This document shows, in pieces, positions 7,753-15,864 of a stretch of DNA of 53,933 bases. Location: NCBI GenBank assembly GCA_025465535.1, contig JAODMY010000023.1:1-53933 (forward strand), read 5' to 3'. Under the pieces are notes generated by a model, which was not told where the DNA came from, ran no database searches, and saw only the letters and a list, made by a program, of their open reading frames with translations. The stretch comes from Glaciihabitans sp. Lineage in GTDB: Bacteria; Actinomycetota; Actinomycetes; Actinomycetales; Microbacteriaceae. The stretch's first letter is position 1. Each line of letters begins with the position of its first letter. A program made the position numbers and the translations under genes.

Positions 7753-8636
7753 CCAGCGGCATCCTGCTCGTCGACAAGCCCGGCGGGATCACCAGCCACG
7801 ATGTCGTGTCGCGAGTCCGTAAGCTCGCGGGAACTCGCAAGGTCGGGCACGCGGGAACACTGGATCCGATGGCGACCGGACTTCTCGTGCTCGGCATCGA
7901 CAGCTCGACGCGACTGCTCACCTACCTGGTCGGCCTCGACAAGGAGTACTTCGCGACCATTCGGCTCGGTTTCGCGACGACCACGGACGACGCAGAGGGC
8001 GAACCAACGGGCCCCGTGACGGAGAAAATCGACTTCACCCAGGAGCAGATCGCCGCGGCGATCAGGCCGCTCACGGGAGCGATCGAACAGATTCCGAGCT
8101 CGGTCAGCGCGATCAAGGTCGACGGCAGACGGTCCTACGATCGCGTTCGCGAGGGCGAGGAAGTGGTTCTCAAGGCGCGCGCTGTCACCGTAAGCGCCTT
8201 CGAGGTGCTCGAGCGCCGCGGCGCGGAACTGGATGTTCGGGTCGAGTGCACATCCGGCACCTACATCCGTGCCCTTGCCCGTGATCTCGGTGCCGGTCTC
8301 GGCGTGGGCGGGCACCTCACGGCGCTCCGCCGCTCCCGGGTCGGGCCGTTCGATGTGAGCGATGCCGGCCAGCTGGGGGAGGGGCTCATGCAGTCGCTGC
8401 TGACTCCGGCGTCCGTCGCACAGCGGCTGTTCGCGAGCGTCACCGTCAGCACGGACGAGGTCCTTGCACTGAGCCAGGGCAAGAGGGTCAGGCTCGAACA
8501 CGTTGCGGACGACAGTACGGCACCGGTCGCGGCGATCGGACCCGATGGGCGGCTCGTCGGCTTAGTAACATTGTCCGACGGCGTCGCGCGTGTGCTCGTC
8601 AATTTTCCGACAGGCGAACTGATCGCCCCGTGCTGA
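7749..8636 (+). CDS. truB: tRNA pseudouridine(55) synthase
   Basis: Makes pseudouridine 55 in the T-loop of tRNAs. The 295-residue product shows VDKPGGITSHDVVSRVRK, then GHAGTLDPMATGLLVLG with the catalytic Asp, the family motif KEYFATIRLG, and SSVSAIKVDGRRSYDRVREG. The actinobacterial C-terminal extension is present. The GTG start overlaps the TetR stop by 4 bases; the next genes follow within 25 bases, so the transcript probably continues through the two membrane proteins into ribF. The classical partner rbfA is 5.2 kb upstream. Confidence 0.96.
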   Translation: MTSGILLVDKPGGITSHDVVSRVRKLAGTRKVGHAGTLDPMATGLLVLGIDSSTRLLTYLVGLDKEYFATIRLGFATTTDDAEGEPTGPVTEKIDFTQEQIAAAIRPLTGAIEQIPSSVSAIKVDGRRSYDRVREGEEVVLKARAVTVSAFEVLERRGAELDVRVECTSGTYIRALARDLGAGLGVGGHLTALRRSRVGPFDVSDAGQLGEGLMQSLLTPASVAQRLFASVTVSTDEVLALSQGKRVRLEHVADDSTAPVAAIGPDGRLVGLVTLSDGVARVLVNFPTGELIAPC

Positions 8637-8660
8637 TCAAAACCGAGCCGAGGTAGCTGC

Positions 8661-9029
8661 ATGATCTCCTGGTACGCCGACATCGAGATAGCGGTCGCCG
8701 TACTTGCCGGTTTGCTCTGCCTGGTTCTCGGGCTCGTTGGCAGGAAGCCCGGTGACCTGACCATGGGTGCGGCGGCGCTGGTCGAGCTGTTTCTCGTTGC
8801 CCAGCTCGTCATCGCGATTGTCTCGCCGCTGGTCGGAAACAGCCCGACGGGCAGCCTGGTGGAGTTCTACCTCTATCTCATCGCTGCGCTCGTCATCCCG
8901 CTTCTTGCCGGTTTTTGGGCGCTCGTCGAACGCGATCGCTGGAGCACGGTGGTCCTCGGCATTGCGTGCCTTGCCATCGCCGTCATGGTCGTGCGGATGA
9001 ACATCATTTGGACAGTTCAAATCGCTTAG
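8661..9029 (+). CDS. Small integral membrane protein, unknown function
   Basis: A 122-residue protein made almost wholly of four hydrophobic segments, beginning MISWYADIEIAVAVLAGLLC, with short polar loops and no recognised catalytic motif. ATG 8661 has GAGG about 8 bases upstream. It lies in the truB-ribF interval next to another small membrane protein, with gaps of 24 and 11 bases, so it is co-transcribed. Function not known. Confidence 0.85.
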   Translation: MISWYADIEIAVAVLAGLLCLVLGLVGRKPGDLTMGAAALVELFLVAQLVIAIVSPLVGNSPTGSLVEFYLYLIAALVIPLLAGFWALVERDRWSTVVLGIACLAIAVMVVRMNIIWTVQIA

Positions 9030-9040
9030 GGTTATCAGCG

Positions 9041-9568
9041 ATGTCCGCAACTGATCCCGCCTCGACTACCGCGCCACAGCGGTCCCCTGGCACGAAGCCG
9101 CCGCGTCGCAACAAGTCCCCGCGTCGCATCGAGTCCCCGCGTCGCATCCATGGCATCGGTGCAGTGCTTGTGACGATCTACGCGATCCTCGCGATCGGGG
9201 CGACGAGCCGCGCCGTGTTCCAGATGCTCACCGAGTACTCCGTCGCGCCGATCTCGATTACTCTCTCTGGGCTCTCCGGCGTTATCTACGTGCTTGCGAC
9301 CATCGCGCTGATTCTGCCTGGACGCTCCTGGTACCGGGTCGCCTGGGTCACGATCAGTTTCGAACTTCTCGGCGTCATCACGATCGGAACGCTGAGCCTC
9401 CTCGTCCCGAACATCTTCGCCGACATGAACTCCGTCTGGTCCTACTACGGGTTCGGCTACGTCTTCGTCCCGCTGGTGCTTCCGGTGCTCGGGATGCTGT
9501 GGCTGCGCCGCCACCGTCCAGGCGGTAACCCTGCTCTTTCCCGCAACACCGGCTCCGCGGGCGACTGA
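9041..9568 (+). CDS. Membrane protein with a basic repeat N-terminus, unknown function
   Basis: 175 residues. ATG 9041 was preferred over upstream codons because the reading before it overlaps the preceding gene. About 40 N-terminal residues are soluble and hold three copies of a (K/E)(S/P)PRR(I/N) repeat (DNA repeat at 9095-9148); four hydrophobic segments follow and then a short polar tail. No known motif. It is one base from ribF and very probably in the same transcript. Confidence 0.8.
   Translation: MSATDPASTTAPQRSPGTKPPRRNKSPRRIESPRRIHGIGAVLVTIYAILAIGATSRAVFQMLTEYSVAPISITLSGLSGVIYVLATIALILPGRSWYRVAWVTISFELLGVITIGTLSLLVPNIFADMNSVWSYYGFGYVFVPLVLPVLGMLWLRRHRPGGNPALSRNTGSAGD
9095..9148 (+). 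repeat. 18-bp in-frame tandem repeat, 3 copies
   Basis: Copies at 9095-9112, 9113-9130 and 9131-9148 encode KPPRRN, KSPRRI and ESPRRI at the basic N-terminus of the membrane protein; copies 2 and 3 differ by one base. Confidence 0.85.
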
Positions 9569-9569
9569 G

Positions 9570-10547
9570 GTGCAGTTCTTCGACGGACTCAGTGCCGTGC
9601 CACAGGGATTCGGACCGAGCGCGGTCACGATCGGCAAGTTCGACGGTGTTCACGCCGGCCATCGCGCGGTCATTGCCGCGTTGAAGCAGGTTGCGGCAGA
9701 GCGCGGACTTGTCTCGACGGTCGTGACCTTCGACCGGCATCCGCTCAGTGTGCTGAATCCGGCGAAGTGTCCGGATGCCCTGGTCAGCATCGCGCAGAAG
9801 GATGAGCTTCTCGAGGCCACGGGACTCGACGCCACGCTCATGCTCACCTTCGATCGCGCGTTCAGCGAGCAGACGCCCGAGGAATTCGTCTCTACCGTCC
9901 TCGTGGACGCGCTTCACGCCCGCGTCGTCCTCGTCGGCGCGGACTTCCGTTTCGGCAACAAGGGCAGGGGAGATTTCGCCATGCTGCAGCGGCTGGGACC
10001 GGAACTCGGGTTTGAGGTGCAGCTGATCCCCGAGGCCAAGTTCGGTGCGGAGGGTGCGGAGAGCGCAGCGGGTGCTGACGGCGCCAGGCGCGCATCATCC
10101 ACCTGGATTCGGGAACTTCTCGGTGCCGGAGACGTCGCCAGGGCGACCGAACTGCTCGGACGAATGCCGAGCCTTCGGTCCATCGTCGTGCACGGCGAGC
10201 AACGCGGGCGCGAGCTCGGATACCCGACCGCGAACCTGTCACCCGACCTCGAGGGACTCATCCCAGCCGACGGCGTGTACGCCTGCTGGGCGACGATCGA
10301 CGGCGTCAGGTACGGCGCCGCGGTCTCCATCGGCAATAACCCCACGTTCGTCGGAGTTCCGCAGAAGCGGGTGGAGGCGCACCTGCTCGACCAGGATCTC
10401 GACCTCTACGGCAAGTCGATCGAGCTGGAGTTCGTGCGCTACATCCGTTCGATGGAGAAGTTCGATTCCGTGGATGCGCTGGTCACCCAGATGCATCGGG
10501 ACGACGACGACATCCGCTCGGAACTGAGCCTGGCTCCGCGCCCATAA
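9570..10547 (+). CDS. ribF: Bifunctional riboflavin kinase / FAD synthetase
   Basis: Converts riboflavin to FMN and then FAD. The N-terminal nucleotidyltransferase (FAD synthetase) half shows TIGKFDGVHAGHRAVI with the (H/T)xGH-type motif and GADFRFG; the C-terminal flavokinase half shows GRELGYPTANL and AVSIGNNPTF. 325 residues, normal length. Start GTG 9570, one base after the preceding stop, fits the family N-terminus. The stop codon TAA (10545-10547) is also the first half of the TAAACT hexamer serving the next gene. Confidence 0.96.
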   Translation: MQFFDGLSAVPQGFGPSAVTIGKFDGVHAGHRAVIAALKQVAAERGLVSTVVTFDRHPLSVLNPAKCPDALVSIAQKDELLEATGLDATLMLTFDRAFSEQTPEEFVSTVLVDALHARVVLVGADFRFGNKGRGDFAMLQRLGPELGFEVQLIPEAKFGAEGAESAAGADGARRASSTWIRELLGAGDVARATELLGRMPSLRSIVVHGEQRGRELGYPTANLSPDLEGLIPADGVYACWATIDGVRYGAAVSIGNNPTFVGVPQKRVEAHLLDQDLDLYGKSIELEFVRYIRSMEKFDSVDALVTQMHRDDDDIRSELSLAPRP

Positions 10548-10559
10548 ACTTGGCGAGTG
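10545..10559 (+). promoter_or_regulatory. Leaderless promoter -10 overlapping the ribF stop
   Basis: TAAACT (10545-10550), 6 bases, then GTG 10557. The TAA is the ribF stop codon. Confidence 0.7.
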
Positions 10560-11846
10560 CCAGACCGTTCTCAACAGCCTGACCGTCGTCAACAGCCTGA
10601 CCGTTCGCGACCGCCACAGCGTCCCCAACTCCCACTGTGGGCCGGGCGCACCGCGGCTCTTCTCGGCATCCTGCTGATCGCGCTGAGCCTCAGGTCGGCC
10701 GTTGCCGCACTTTCGCCGATCATCGACCAGATCTCCCACGACATCCCGCTCAACCCCCTGGTGATCGGGATCATCGGTGCCGCTCCGCCCGTCACGTTTG
10801 CACTCACCGGACTCGTGACGCCGTGGGTCTCGCGCAAACTCGGCCTCGAGGGAGCACTGCTGCTCGCCGCCGTCGTCATGGTTCTCGGCCACCTTGCGCG
10901 AGCGTTGGCCCCGAACGCGGTGATGCTCATCGTCGCGACCACGCTGACTCTCGTGGGCGCTGGCATCGGCAACGTGCTGCTGCCGCCCGTCGTCAAGCGC
11001 TATTTCCCTGACCGCATCACCCAGATCACGACGTTCTATGCCGTTCTCATCGCGATCAGCACGGCCCTGCCCGCGCTCGCCGCCGTTCCGGTCGCTGATG
11101 CGTTCGGCTGGCGGGCATCCCTCGGCGTCTGGGCCCTGCTCGCCGTCGCGGCCGTCGCCCCGTGGGCCGTCGCGTCCGTTCGGCACCGCCGTGCTGCCGC
11201 CCGCGCGAGACTCGCGGACGACGGTGGCGTCGAGACCGAGTTCGCGCTCGAGGGCAGACTGCTGCGCTCGCCGGTCGCCTGGGCGGTCACCATCGTCTTC
11301 GCGATTTCGAGCATCAACGTGTATGCGGCCTTCGCCTGGCTGCCGAGCCTGCTCGTGCAGAGCGCGCACGTCTCGATGGCGCAGGCGGGATCCCTGCTGT
11401 CCCTCTACGCGTTCGTCGGGTTCCCGACCTCGCTTTTGACCCCGTACATCGCCGCAAGGGTCAAGAACGTCGGGGTGCTCGTCTACTTTGCGCTCGCCTG
11501 CATCCTGATCGGTTACGCCGGCCTGATCTTCGCGCCGGCCGCGGCCCCCGCTCTATGGATCGTGATTGCGGGGCTTGGGGGGATGCTGTTCCCGCTGTCC
11601 CTCGTGCTCATCAACACGCGGACTCGCACCCACGCGGGCTCGGTCGCACTCAGTGGATTCGTGCAGGGCTTCGGCTATGTGATCGCTGCCGCAGGTCCGC
11701 TCCTCTTCGGAATCCTCGACCAGTCGACGGGCGGATGGAGCGTTCCGCTGATCTTCCTCTGCGTGGCAAGCCTCGCGACGATCCCCGCCGCCATCATCCT
11801 GACGCGCGGGCGCTTCCTCGAAGACGAGCTCGGCGCACAGGCCTAA
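10557..11846 (+). CDS. MFS permease, CynX/NimT type
   Basis: Integral membrane transporter of 429 residues with about 12 hydrophobic segments, resembling the cyanate/2-nitroimidazole permease branch (CynX/NimT): after a polar N-terminus come ALSLRSAVAALSPII and a run of alternating helices and short loops, with VKRYFPDRI in the central region as is common in that group. The first 20 residues are Gln/Pro/Asp/Arg-rich with the pentamer QQPDR twice, from an 18-bp tandem duplication near 10564-10599. Substrate unknown. GTG start with a leaderless hexamer. Convergent with the ROK kinase gene. Confidence 0.88.
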   Translation: MPDRSQQPDRRQQPDRSRPPQRPQLPLWAGRTAALLGILLIALSLRSAVAALSPIIDQISHDIPLNPLVIGIIGAAPPVTFALTGLVTPWVSRKLGLEGALLLAAVVMVLGHLARALAPNAVMLIVATTLTLVGAGIGNVLLPPVVKRYFPDRITQITTFYAVLIAISTALPALAAVPVADAFGWRASLGVWALLAVAAVAPWAVASVRHRRAAARARLADDGGVETEFALEGRLLRSPVAWAVTIVFAISSINVYAAFAWLPSLLVQSAHVSMAQAGSLLSLYAFVGFPTSLLTPYIAARVKNVGVLVYFALACILIGYAGLIFAPAAAPALWIVIAGLGGMLFPLSLVLINTRTRTHAGSVALSGFVQGFGYVIAAAGPLLFGILDQSTGGWSVPLIFLCVASLATIPAAIILTRGRFLEDELGAQA

Positions 11847-11847
11847 G

Positions 11848-11862
11848 GCACGCCTCACGTGC
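11848..11862. terminator. Short inverted repeat between convergent genes
   Basis: GCACG (11848-11852) and CGTGC (11858-11862) lie in the 30-base gap between the converging permease and kinase genes. A 5-bp stem is weak; called only because of its place. Confidence 0.25.
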
Positions 11863-11876
11863 GGGCGGGCGCCGTC

Positions 11877-12803
11877 TTACGGGACGAGCTGCGGGCGGTG
11901 GACGAGCGCGGCAGCGCCGATCAGCGGGCCGTCGCCGGACAGGGCGGAGGGGACGACCTTCACCTTGGTCACGAATCCGAACGCGGTGCGTTCGGCGATC
12001 GTGCGGCGGATGACGTCGAACAGATCCGGCGTCACGTGCGAGAAACCGCCGCCGATGGCGACAACCTCGAGGTCGTCGAGGGAGGTCGCGGATGCGATGG
12101 CCTGTCCGAGCGCGCGTCCGGCGCGTTCAACGGCCGCGATGGCGGTGGCGTTCCCGGCCGAGTAGGCGGCCGCGAGCTCTTCGCCCGTCTCGCCCGTCCA
12201 GCCCTGCGTGCGCGCCCAGGCGACGCTCTTCGGACCGGAGGCGATCGCCTCGACGCAGCCGATGCCGCCGCAGGCGCACCGATCGTCGAATCCGCCGACC
12301 TCGATGTGGCCGATGTGGCCCGCGTTTCCGGTCGGGCCCGGGACGGTGAGGCCGTCGAGGATCAGCCCGCCACCCACGCCCGTTGAGACGATCATGCCCA
12401 TGACGTTGTTGTAGCCCTGGCCTGCCCCCACCCAGTGTTCGGCGAGAGTGATGCAGAGGCCGTCCATGCGCAGCCGGGTCGGCATTGCGCCCAGGCGTTT
12501 TTGCACGTGGTCAAGGAGCGGAAAGTCGCGCCAGGCCGGAATGTTCAGGGGGCTCACCAGTCCGCCGGAGACGTTGATCGGCCCGGCGCTGCCGATGCCG
12601 GCGCCGATGATGTCAGCTCCGGATGGGGCGGCGGCAAGTACGGAGTCAATGACGGAGTCGACCGCTGCCGCGAGTTGCTCAGAGCTCGAATTCCCGCCGG
12701 TTGGCTGGCGGAATCGCGTCCCTTCGAGCACGGAACCGGTGTCATCGACGAGAGCCCCTTCGACCTTGGTTCCGCCGAGGTCGAGAGCAAGGGCAAACGT
12801 CAT
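11877..12803 (-). CDS. ROK-family sugar kinase
   Basis: 308-residue ATP-dependent hexose kinase of the ROK family (glucokinase/fructokinase-like). N-terminal phosphate loop ALDLGGTKVEGALVD, then GIGSAGPIN, the mid-protein segment GNAGHIGHIEV and the zinc-binding CACGGIGCVE that defines ROK proteins. The position that is Glu in many ROK kinases (AGExGH) is His here (AGHIGH), a variant I recall from other actinobacteria. No DNA-binding domain, so a kinase and not a NagC-type repressor. Start ATG 12803 chosen because TACGCT sits 6 bases upstream; the longer open frame runs into the divergent SRPBCC gene. Confidence 0.92.
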   Translation of the reverse strand: MTFALALDLGGTKVEGALVDDTGSVLEGTRFRQPTGGNSSSEQLAAAVDSVIDSVLAAAPSGADIIGAGIGSAGPINVSGGLVSPLNIPAWRDFPLLDHVQKRLGAMPTRLRMDGLCITLAEHWVGAGQGYNNVMGMIVSTGVGGGLILDGLTVPGPTGNAGHIGHIEVGGFDDRCACGGIGCVEAIASGPKSVAWARTQGWTGETGEELAAAYSAGNATAIAAVERAGRALGQAIASATSLDDLEVVAIGGGFSHVTPDLFDVIRRTIAERTAFGFVTKVKVVPSALSGDGPLIGAAALVHRPQLVP

Positions 12804-12815
12804 GCGCTCAGCGTA
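12801..12815 (-). promoter_or_regulatory. Leaderless promoter -10 of the ROK kinase
   Basis: On the minus strand TACGCT (12815-12810), 6 bases, then ATG 12803. Confidence 0.65.
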
Positions 12816-12860
12816 TCGAACGTTCCGTAGGGGGTCCCGCCGCATGTCGGCCGGCGAACG

Positions 12861-12875
12861 TACACTGGCCCGATG
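12861..12875 (+). promoter_or_regulatory. Leaderless promoter -10 of the SRPBCC gene
   Basis: TACACT (12861-12866), 6 bases, then ATG 12873; no Shine-Dalgarno. Confidence 0.7.
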
Positions 12876-13367
12876 TCGTCGAACACCCTGGTCTTGGCTC
12901 GAGACTTTGACCTGCCGCGGGCGATCGTCTGGGACGCCTTTGTCGACGCCGACCTCGTCGAGGGCTGGCTGGCGGTTGCCTACGTGGATGCCCGCGAGGG
13001 CGGCGAGTATCGCCTCGAGTGGCAGGGTAATCCGCTCGGGCCGACGACGGGGGTGATCACGGTGTTCGAGCCGTTCGATCGGCTGGTGATCGAGACCGAC
13101 AACGCCGGGATCCTCGACTTCGGCTTCGTACCGCTTTCTGGTGGAACTCGCGGCAGCGCGACGACGGTGACGCTTGCCCTGACCGTCGCGACCGAGCGCC
13201 GGCTCCTCGCCAGCACGATGGCGAACTGGCGCAGCAACTTCGACCAGCTCGAGGGGCTGCTGCGCGGGCACCCGGTCGACTGGGACACCTGGCAGCAGGA
13301 TCGCGGCGCGATCTGGGCGACCTACCTCCACGAAGCCGCCGCGCACGAAGCTGCAGACGGCGCCTGA
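12873..13367 (+). CDS. SRPBCC (START/AHSA1-like) domain protein
   Basis: A 164-residue single-domain protein of the SRPBCC hydrophobic-ligand superfamily, AHSA1-like branch. The start has the typical pattern LARDFDLPRAIVWDAFVDAD, followed by WLAVAYVDAREGGEYRLEW and the central strand segment TGVITVFEPFDRLVIE; the C-terminal helix carries NWRSNFDQLEGLL. No enzyme residues are evident and the ligand is unknown. Divergent from the ROK kinase with 69 bases between starts. Confidence 0.85.
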   Translation: MSSNTLVLARDFDLPRAIVWDAFVDADLVEGWLAVAYVDAREGGEYRLEWQGNPLGPTTGVITVFEPFDRLVIETDNAGILDFGFVPLSGGTRGSATTVTLALTVATERRLLASTMANWRSNFDQLEGLLRGHPVDWDTWQQDRGAIWATYLHEAAAHEAADGA

Positions 13368-13403
13368 TTTGCCCGCTTCGCGCGTACTGTAGTCGCGGGA
13401 GAA

Positions 13404-14414
13404 ATGACAATGACGATTTCACAACCGGTGACTCTGGCGCCGGCCGAGCGGGCCATCTCGATGCTCGGCGGCGACCTCACGGAGCGCGCGCTTCGGCTAC
13501 ACCTCGAGGGTCTTTCCGGCGTTGATGCGGTGGGGTTGGAGCAGCGGGCTGCCGATCTTGGCACCCGTTCGATCAAGACGACCTCCAAGGCGTGGGCGCT
13601 CGACCGCATCATCCAGCTCATCGACCTGACGACGCTTGAGGGAGCCGACACCGGGGGAAAGGTCCGCTCGCTGGTGGCGAAAGCACTGACACCGGACCCG
13701 AGTGACCCCGGCACGCCCCGCGTGGCAGCTGTGTGCGTCTATGGCGACATGGTTCCGTTCGCCGTCGATGCGCTCGCCAGCGCGAACGCCCCGCACGCCG
13801 TCAATATTGCCGCGGTCGCAACGGCTTTCCCGAGTGGGCGCGCCTCGCTGCGGGTCAAGCTTGCCGACACGGCGGATGCGGTAGCTGCGGGCGCTGACGA
13901 GATCGACATGGTCATCGACCGTGGTGCGTTCCTCTCTGGGCGCTATGGCGAGGTGTTCGACGAGATCGTCGCGGTCAAGGAGGCCTGCCGTCGGGAGGAT
14001 GGAACCTACGCCCACCTCAAGGTGATTCTCGAGACGGGGGAGTTGAACACGTACGACAATGTGCGTCGGGCATCGTGGCTTGGCATCCTGGCCGGCGGGG
14101 ATTTCATCAAGACCTCGACCGGCAAGGTTGCGCCGGCGGCGACGCTGCCCGTCACGCTGCTCATGCTTGAGGCTGTGCGCGACTGGCATCGCCTGACGGG
14201 GGAGCGGATCGGCGTGAAGCCGGCCGGTGGTATCCGCACGTCGAAGGATGCGATCAAGTACCTCGTCACGGTTGCCGAAACCGTCGGCGAGGAGTGGTTG
14301 ACCCCGCAGCTGTTCCGCTTCGGCGCTTCGAGCCTGCTCAACGACGTGCTGCTGCAGCGCCAAAAACTCACCTCAGGCCACTACAGCGGCCCCGACTACG
14401 TAACGGTGGACTAG
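13404..14414 (+). CDS. deoC: Deoxyribose-phosphate aldolase
   Basis: Class I aldolase splitting 2-deoxyribose 5-phosphate into glyceraldehyde 3-phosphate and acetaldehyde in deoxynucleoside breakdown. The Schiff-base lysine is K236 in DFIKTSTGK; ADEIDMVIDRG and the phosphate-binding GVKPAGGIRT are also clear. At 336 residues it belongs to the long DeoC type with an N-terminal extension. ATG 13404 has GGGAG about 6 bases upstream; TACTGT (13385-13390) is a plausible -10. Only 4 bases separate it from an aldehyde dehydrogenase gene, which could use the acetaldehyde product. Confidence 0.96.
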   Translation: MTMTISQPVTLAPAERAISMLGGDLTERALRLHLEGLSGVDAVGLEQRAADLGTRSIKTTSKAWALDRIIQLIDLTTLEGADTGGKVRSLVAKALTPDPSDPGTPRVAAVCVYGDMVPFAVDALASANAPHAVNIAAVATAFPSGRASLRVKLADTADAVAAGADEIDMVIDRGAFLSGRYGEVFDEIVAVKEACRREDGTYAHLKVILETGELNTYDNVRRASWLGILAGGDFIKTSTGKVAPAATLPVTLLMLEAVRDWHRLTGERIGVKPAGGIRTSKDAIKYLVTVAETVGEEWLTPQLFRFGASSLLNDVLLQRQKLTSGHYSGPDYVTVD

Positions 14415-14418
14415 ACAC

Positions 14419-15864
14419 ATGTCATTTCTGGAATACGCGCCAGCGCCGGAGTCGACGGCGATCCTTAACCTGAAAGACAGCTACGGCCTATTCATCAACG
14501 GCGACTTCGTCCCGGGCCACGGCACCCCGTTCGAGACGATCTCCCCCGCGACCGAGAAGCGCATCGCCACGATCGCCAACGCCAACGAAAAGGATGTCGA
14601 CGCCGCCGTCGCGGCCGCACGGCGCGCCTACGAGAAGACGTGGTCGAAGCTGTCCGGCGCCGATCGCGGCAAGTACCTGTTCCGCATCGCGCGCCTCGTG
14701 CAGGAGCGCGCCCGGGAGCTTGCGGTGGCCGAGAGCCTCGACAATGGCAAGCCGATCAAGGAGAGCCGCGACGTCGACATCCCGCTGGTCGCCGCGTGGT
14801 TCTTCTACTACGCCGGTTGGGCAGACAAGCTCGACTACGCCGGTCTGGGAGCTGCGCCTCGAGCGCTCGGCGTCGCAGCGCAGGTCATCCCGTGGAACTT
14901 TCCGCTGCTCATGCTGGCCTGGAAGATCGCGCCGGCGCTCGCCGCGGGCAACACGGTCGTCCTGAAGCCTGCGGAGACCACGCCGCTGTCGGCGCTGCTG
15001 TTCGCCGAGATCCTGCAGCAGGCCGAGCTTCCGGCCGGGGTCGTCAACATCATCACGGGCGCGGGGGACACCGGGCAGGCCCTCGTTCAGCATCCGGATG
15101 TCAACAAGGTCGCCTTCACCGGTTCGACCTCCGTTGGTCGCGCGATCGCGAAGTCGACCGCGGGCTCCGGCAAGAAGCTCACGCTCGAGCTCGGCGGCAA
15201 GGCGGCCAACATCGTCTTCGATGACGCGCCGATCGACCAGGCCATCGAGGGCATCGTCAACGGCATCTTCTTCAACCAGGGGCACGTCTGCTGTGCGGGC
15301 TCGCGCCTGCTCGTGCAGGAAAACATCCACGATGAGGTCGTCGATCGGTTGAAGCAGCGCCTCTCGACGCTTCGACTGGGGGATCCGCTGGATAAGAACA
15401 CCGACATCGGGGCGATCAACTCGCGCGAGCAACTCGACCGCATCCGCGAACTCTCCGACATCGGCGAGGCCGAGGGCGCCGAGCGCTGGACCGCCGAGTG
15501 CGCCATCCCCGAGAACGGGTTCTGGTTCGCCCCGACGATCTTCGACAACGTCTCCACCTCGTCGCGGATCGCCCGCGAGGAGGTCTTCGGACCCGTGCTG
15601 TCGGTGCTGAGCTTCCGCACCCCGGCCGAAGCGATTGCGAAGGCTAACAACACGCCGTATGGCCTGTCCGCGGGAATCTGGAGCGACAAGGGATCGAAGA
15701 TCCTCGCCGTTGCCGACCAGCTGAAGGCCGGGGTCATCTGGGCCAACACGTTCAACCGATTCGACCCGGCGTCGCCGTTCGGCGGCTACAAGGAGTCGGG
15801 GTATGGCCGCGAGGGCGGCCGCCACGGGCTCGCCGCCTACCTGAAGACAGGAATCGACGCATGA
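14419..15864 (+). CDS. Aldehyde dehydrogenase (NAD(P)+), complete
   Basis: Oxidises an aldehyde to the acid; from its place in a deoC operon, acetaldehyde is a reasonable substrate (inference). 481 residues, normal length. Visible: cofactor-binding PWNFPLLMLAWKIAPALAAG with KPAE, the Rossmann FTGSTSVG, general base Glu257 in LELGGK, and nucleophile Cys291 in NQGHVCCAGSR; the C-terminal EEVFGPVLSV is intact. Its stop overlaps the start of a second, truncated ALDH-like gene (ATGA). In bacterial ALDH16 proteins, as I recall them, an active ALDH domain is followed by a dead one in a single chain, which these two genes mimic. Confidence 0.94.
   Translation: MSFLEYAPAPESTAILNLKDSYGLFINGDFVPGHGTPFETISPATEKRIATIANANEKDVDAAVAAARRAYEKTWSKLSGADRGKYLFRIARLVQERARELAVAESLDNGKPIKESRDVDIPLVAAWFFYYAGWADKLDYAGLGAAPRALGVAAQVIPWNFPLLMLAWKIAPALAAGNTVVLKPAETTPLSALLFAEILQQAELPAGVVNIITGAGDTGQALVQHPDVNKVAFTGSTSVGRAIAKSTAGSGKKLTLELGGKAANIVFDDAPIDQAIEGIVNGIFFNQGHVCCAGSRLLVQENIHDEVVDRLKQRLSTLRLGDPLDKNTDIGAINSREQLDRIRELSDIGEAEGAERWTAECAIPENGFWFAPTIFDNVSTSSRIAREEVFGPVLSVLSFRTPAEAIAKANNTPYGLSAGIWSDKGSKILAVADQLKAGVIWANTFNRFDPASPFGGYKESGYGREGGRHGLAAYLKTGIDA

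Noticed and set aside
11877-13346. Longer 489-codon start for the ROK kinase
   Set aside because: The extra N-terminal 180 codons are antisense to the SRPBCC gene; the kinase motif begins at the internal ATG 12803 with a TACGCT hexamer ahead of it.
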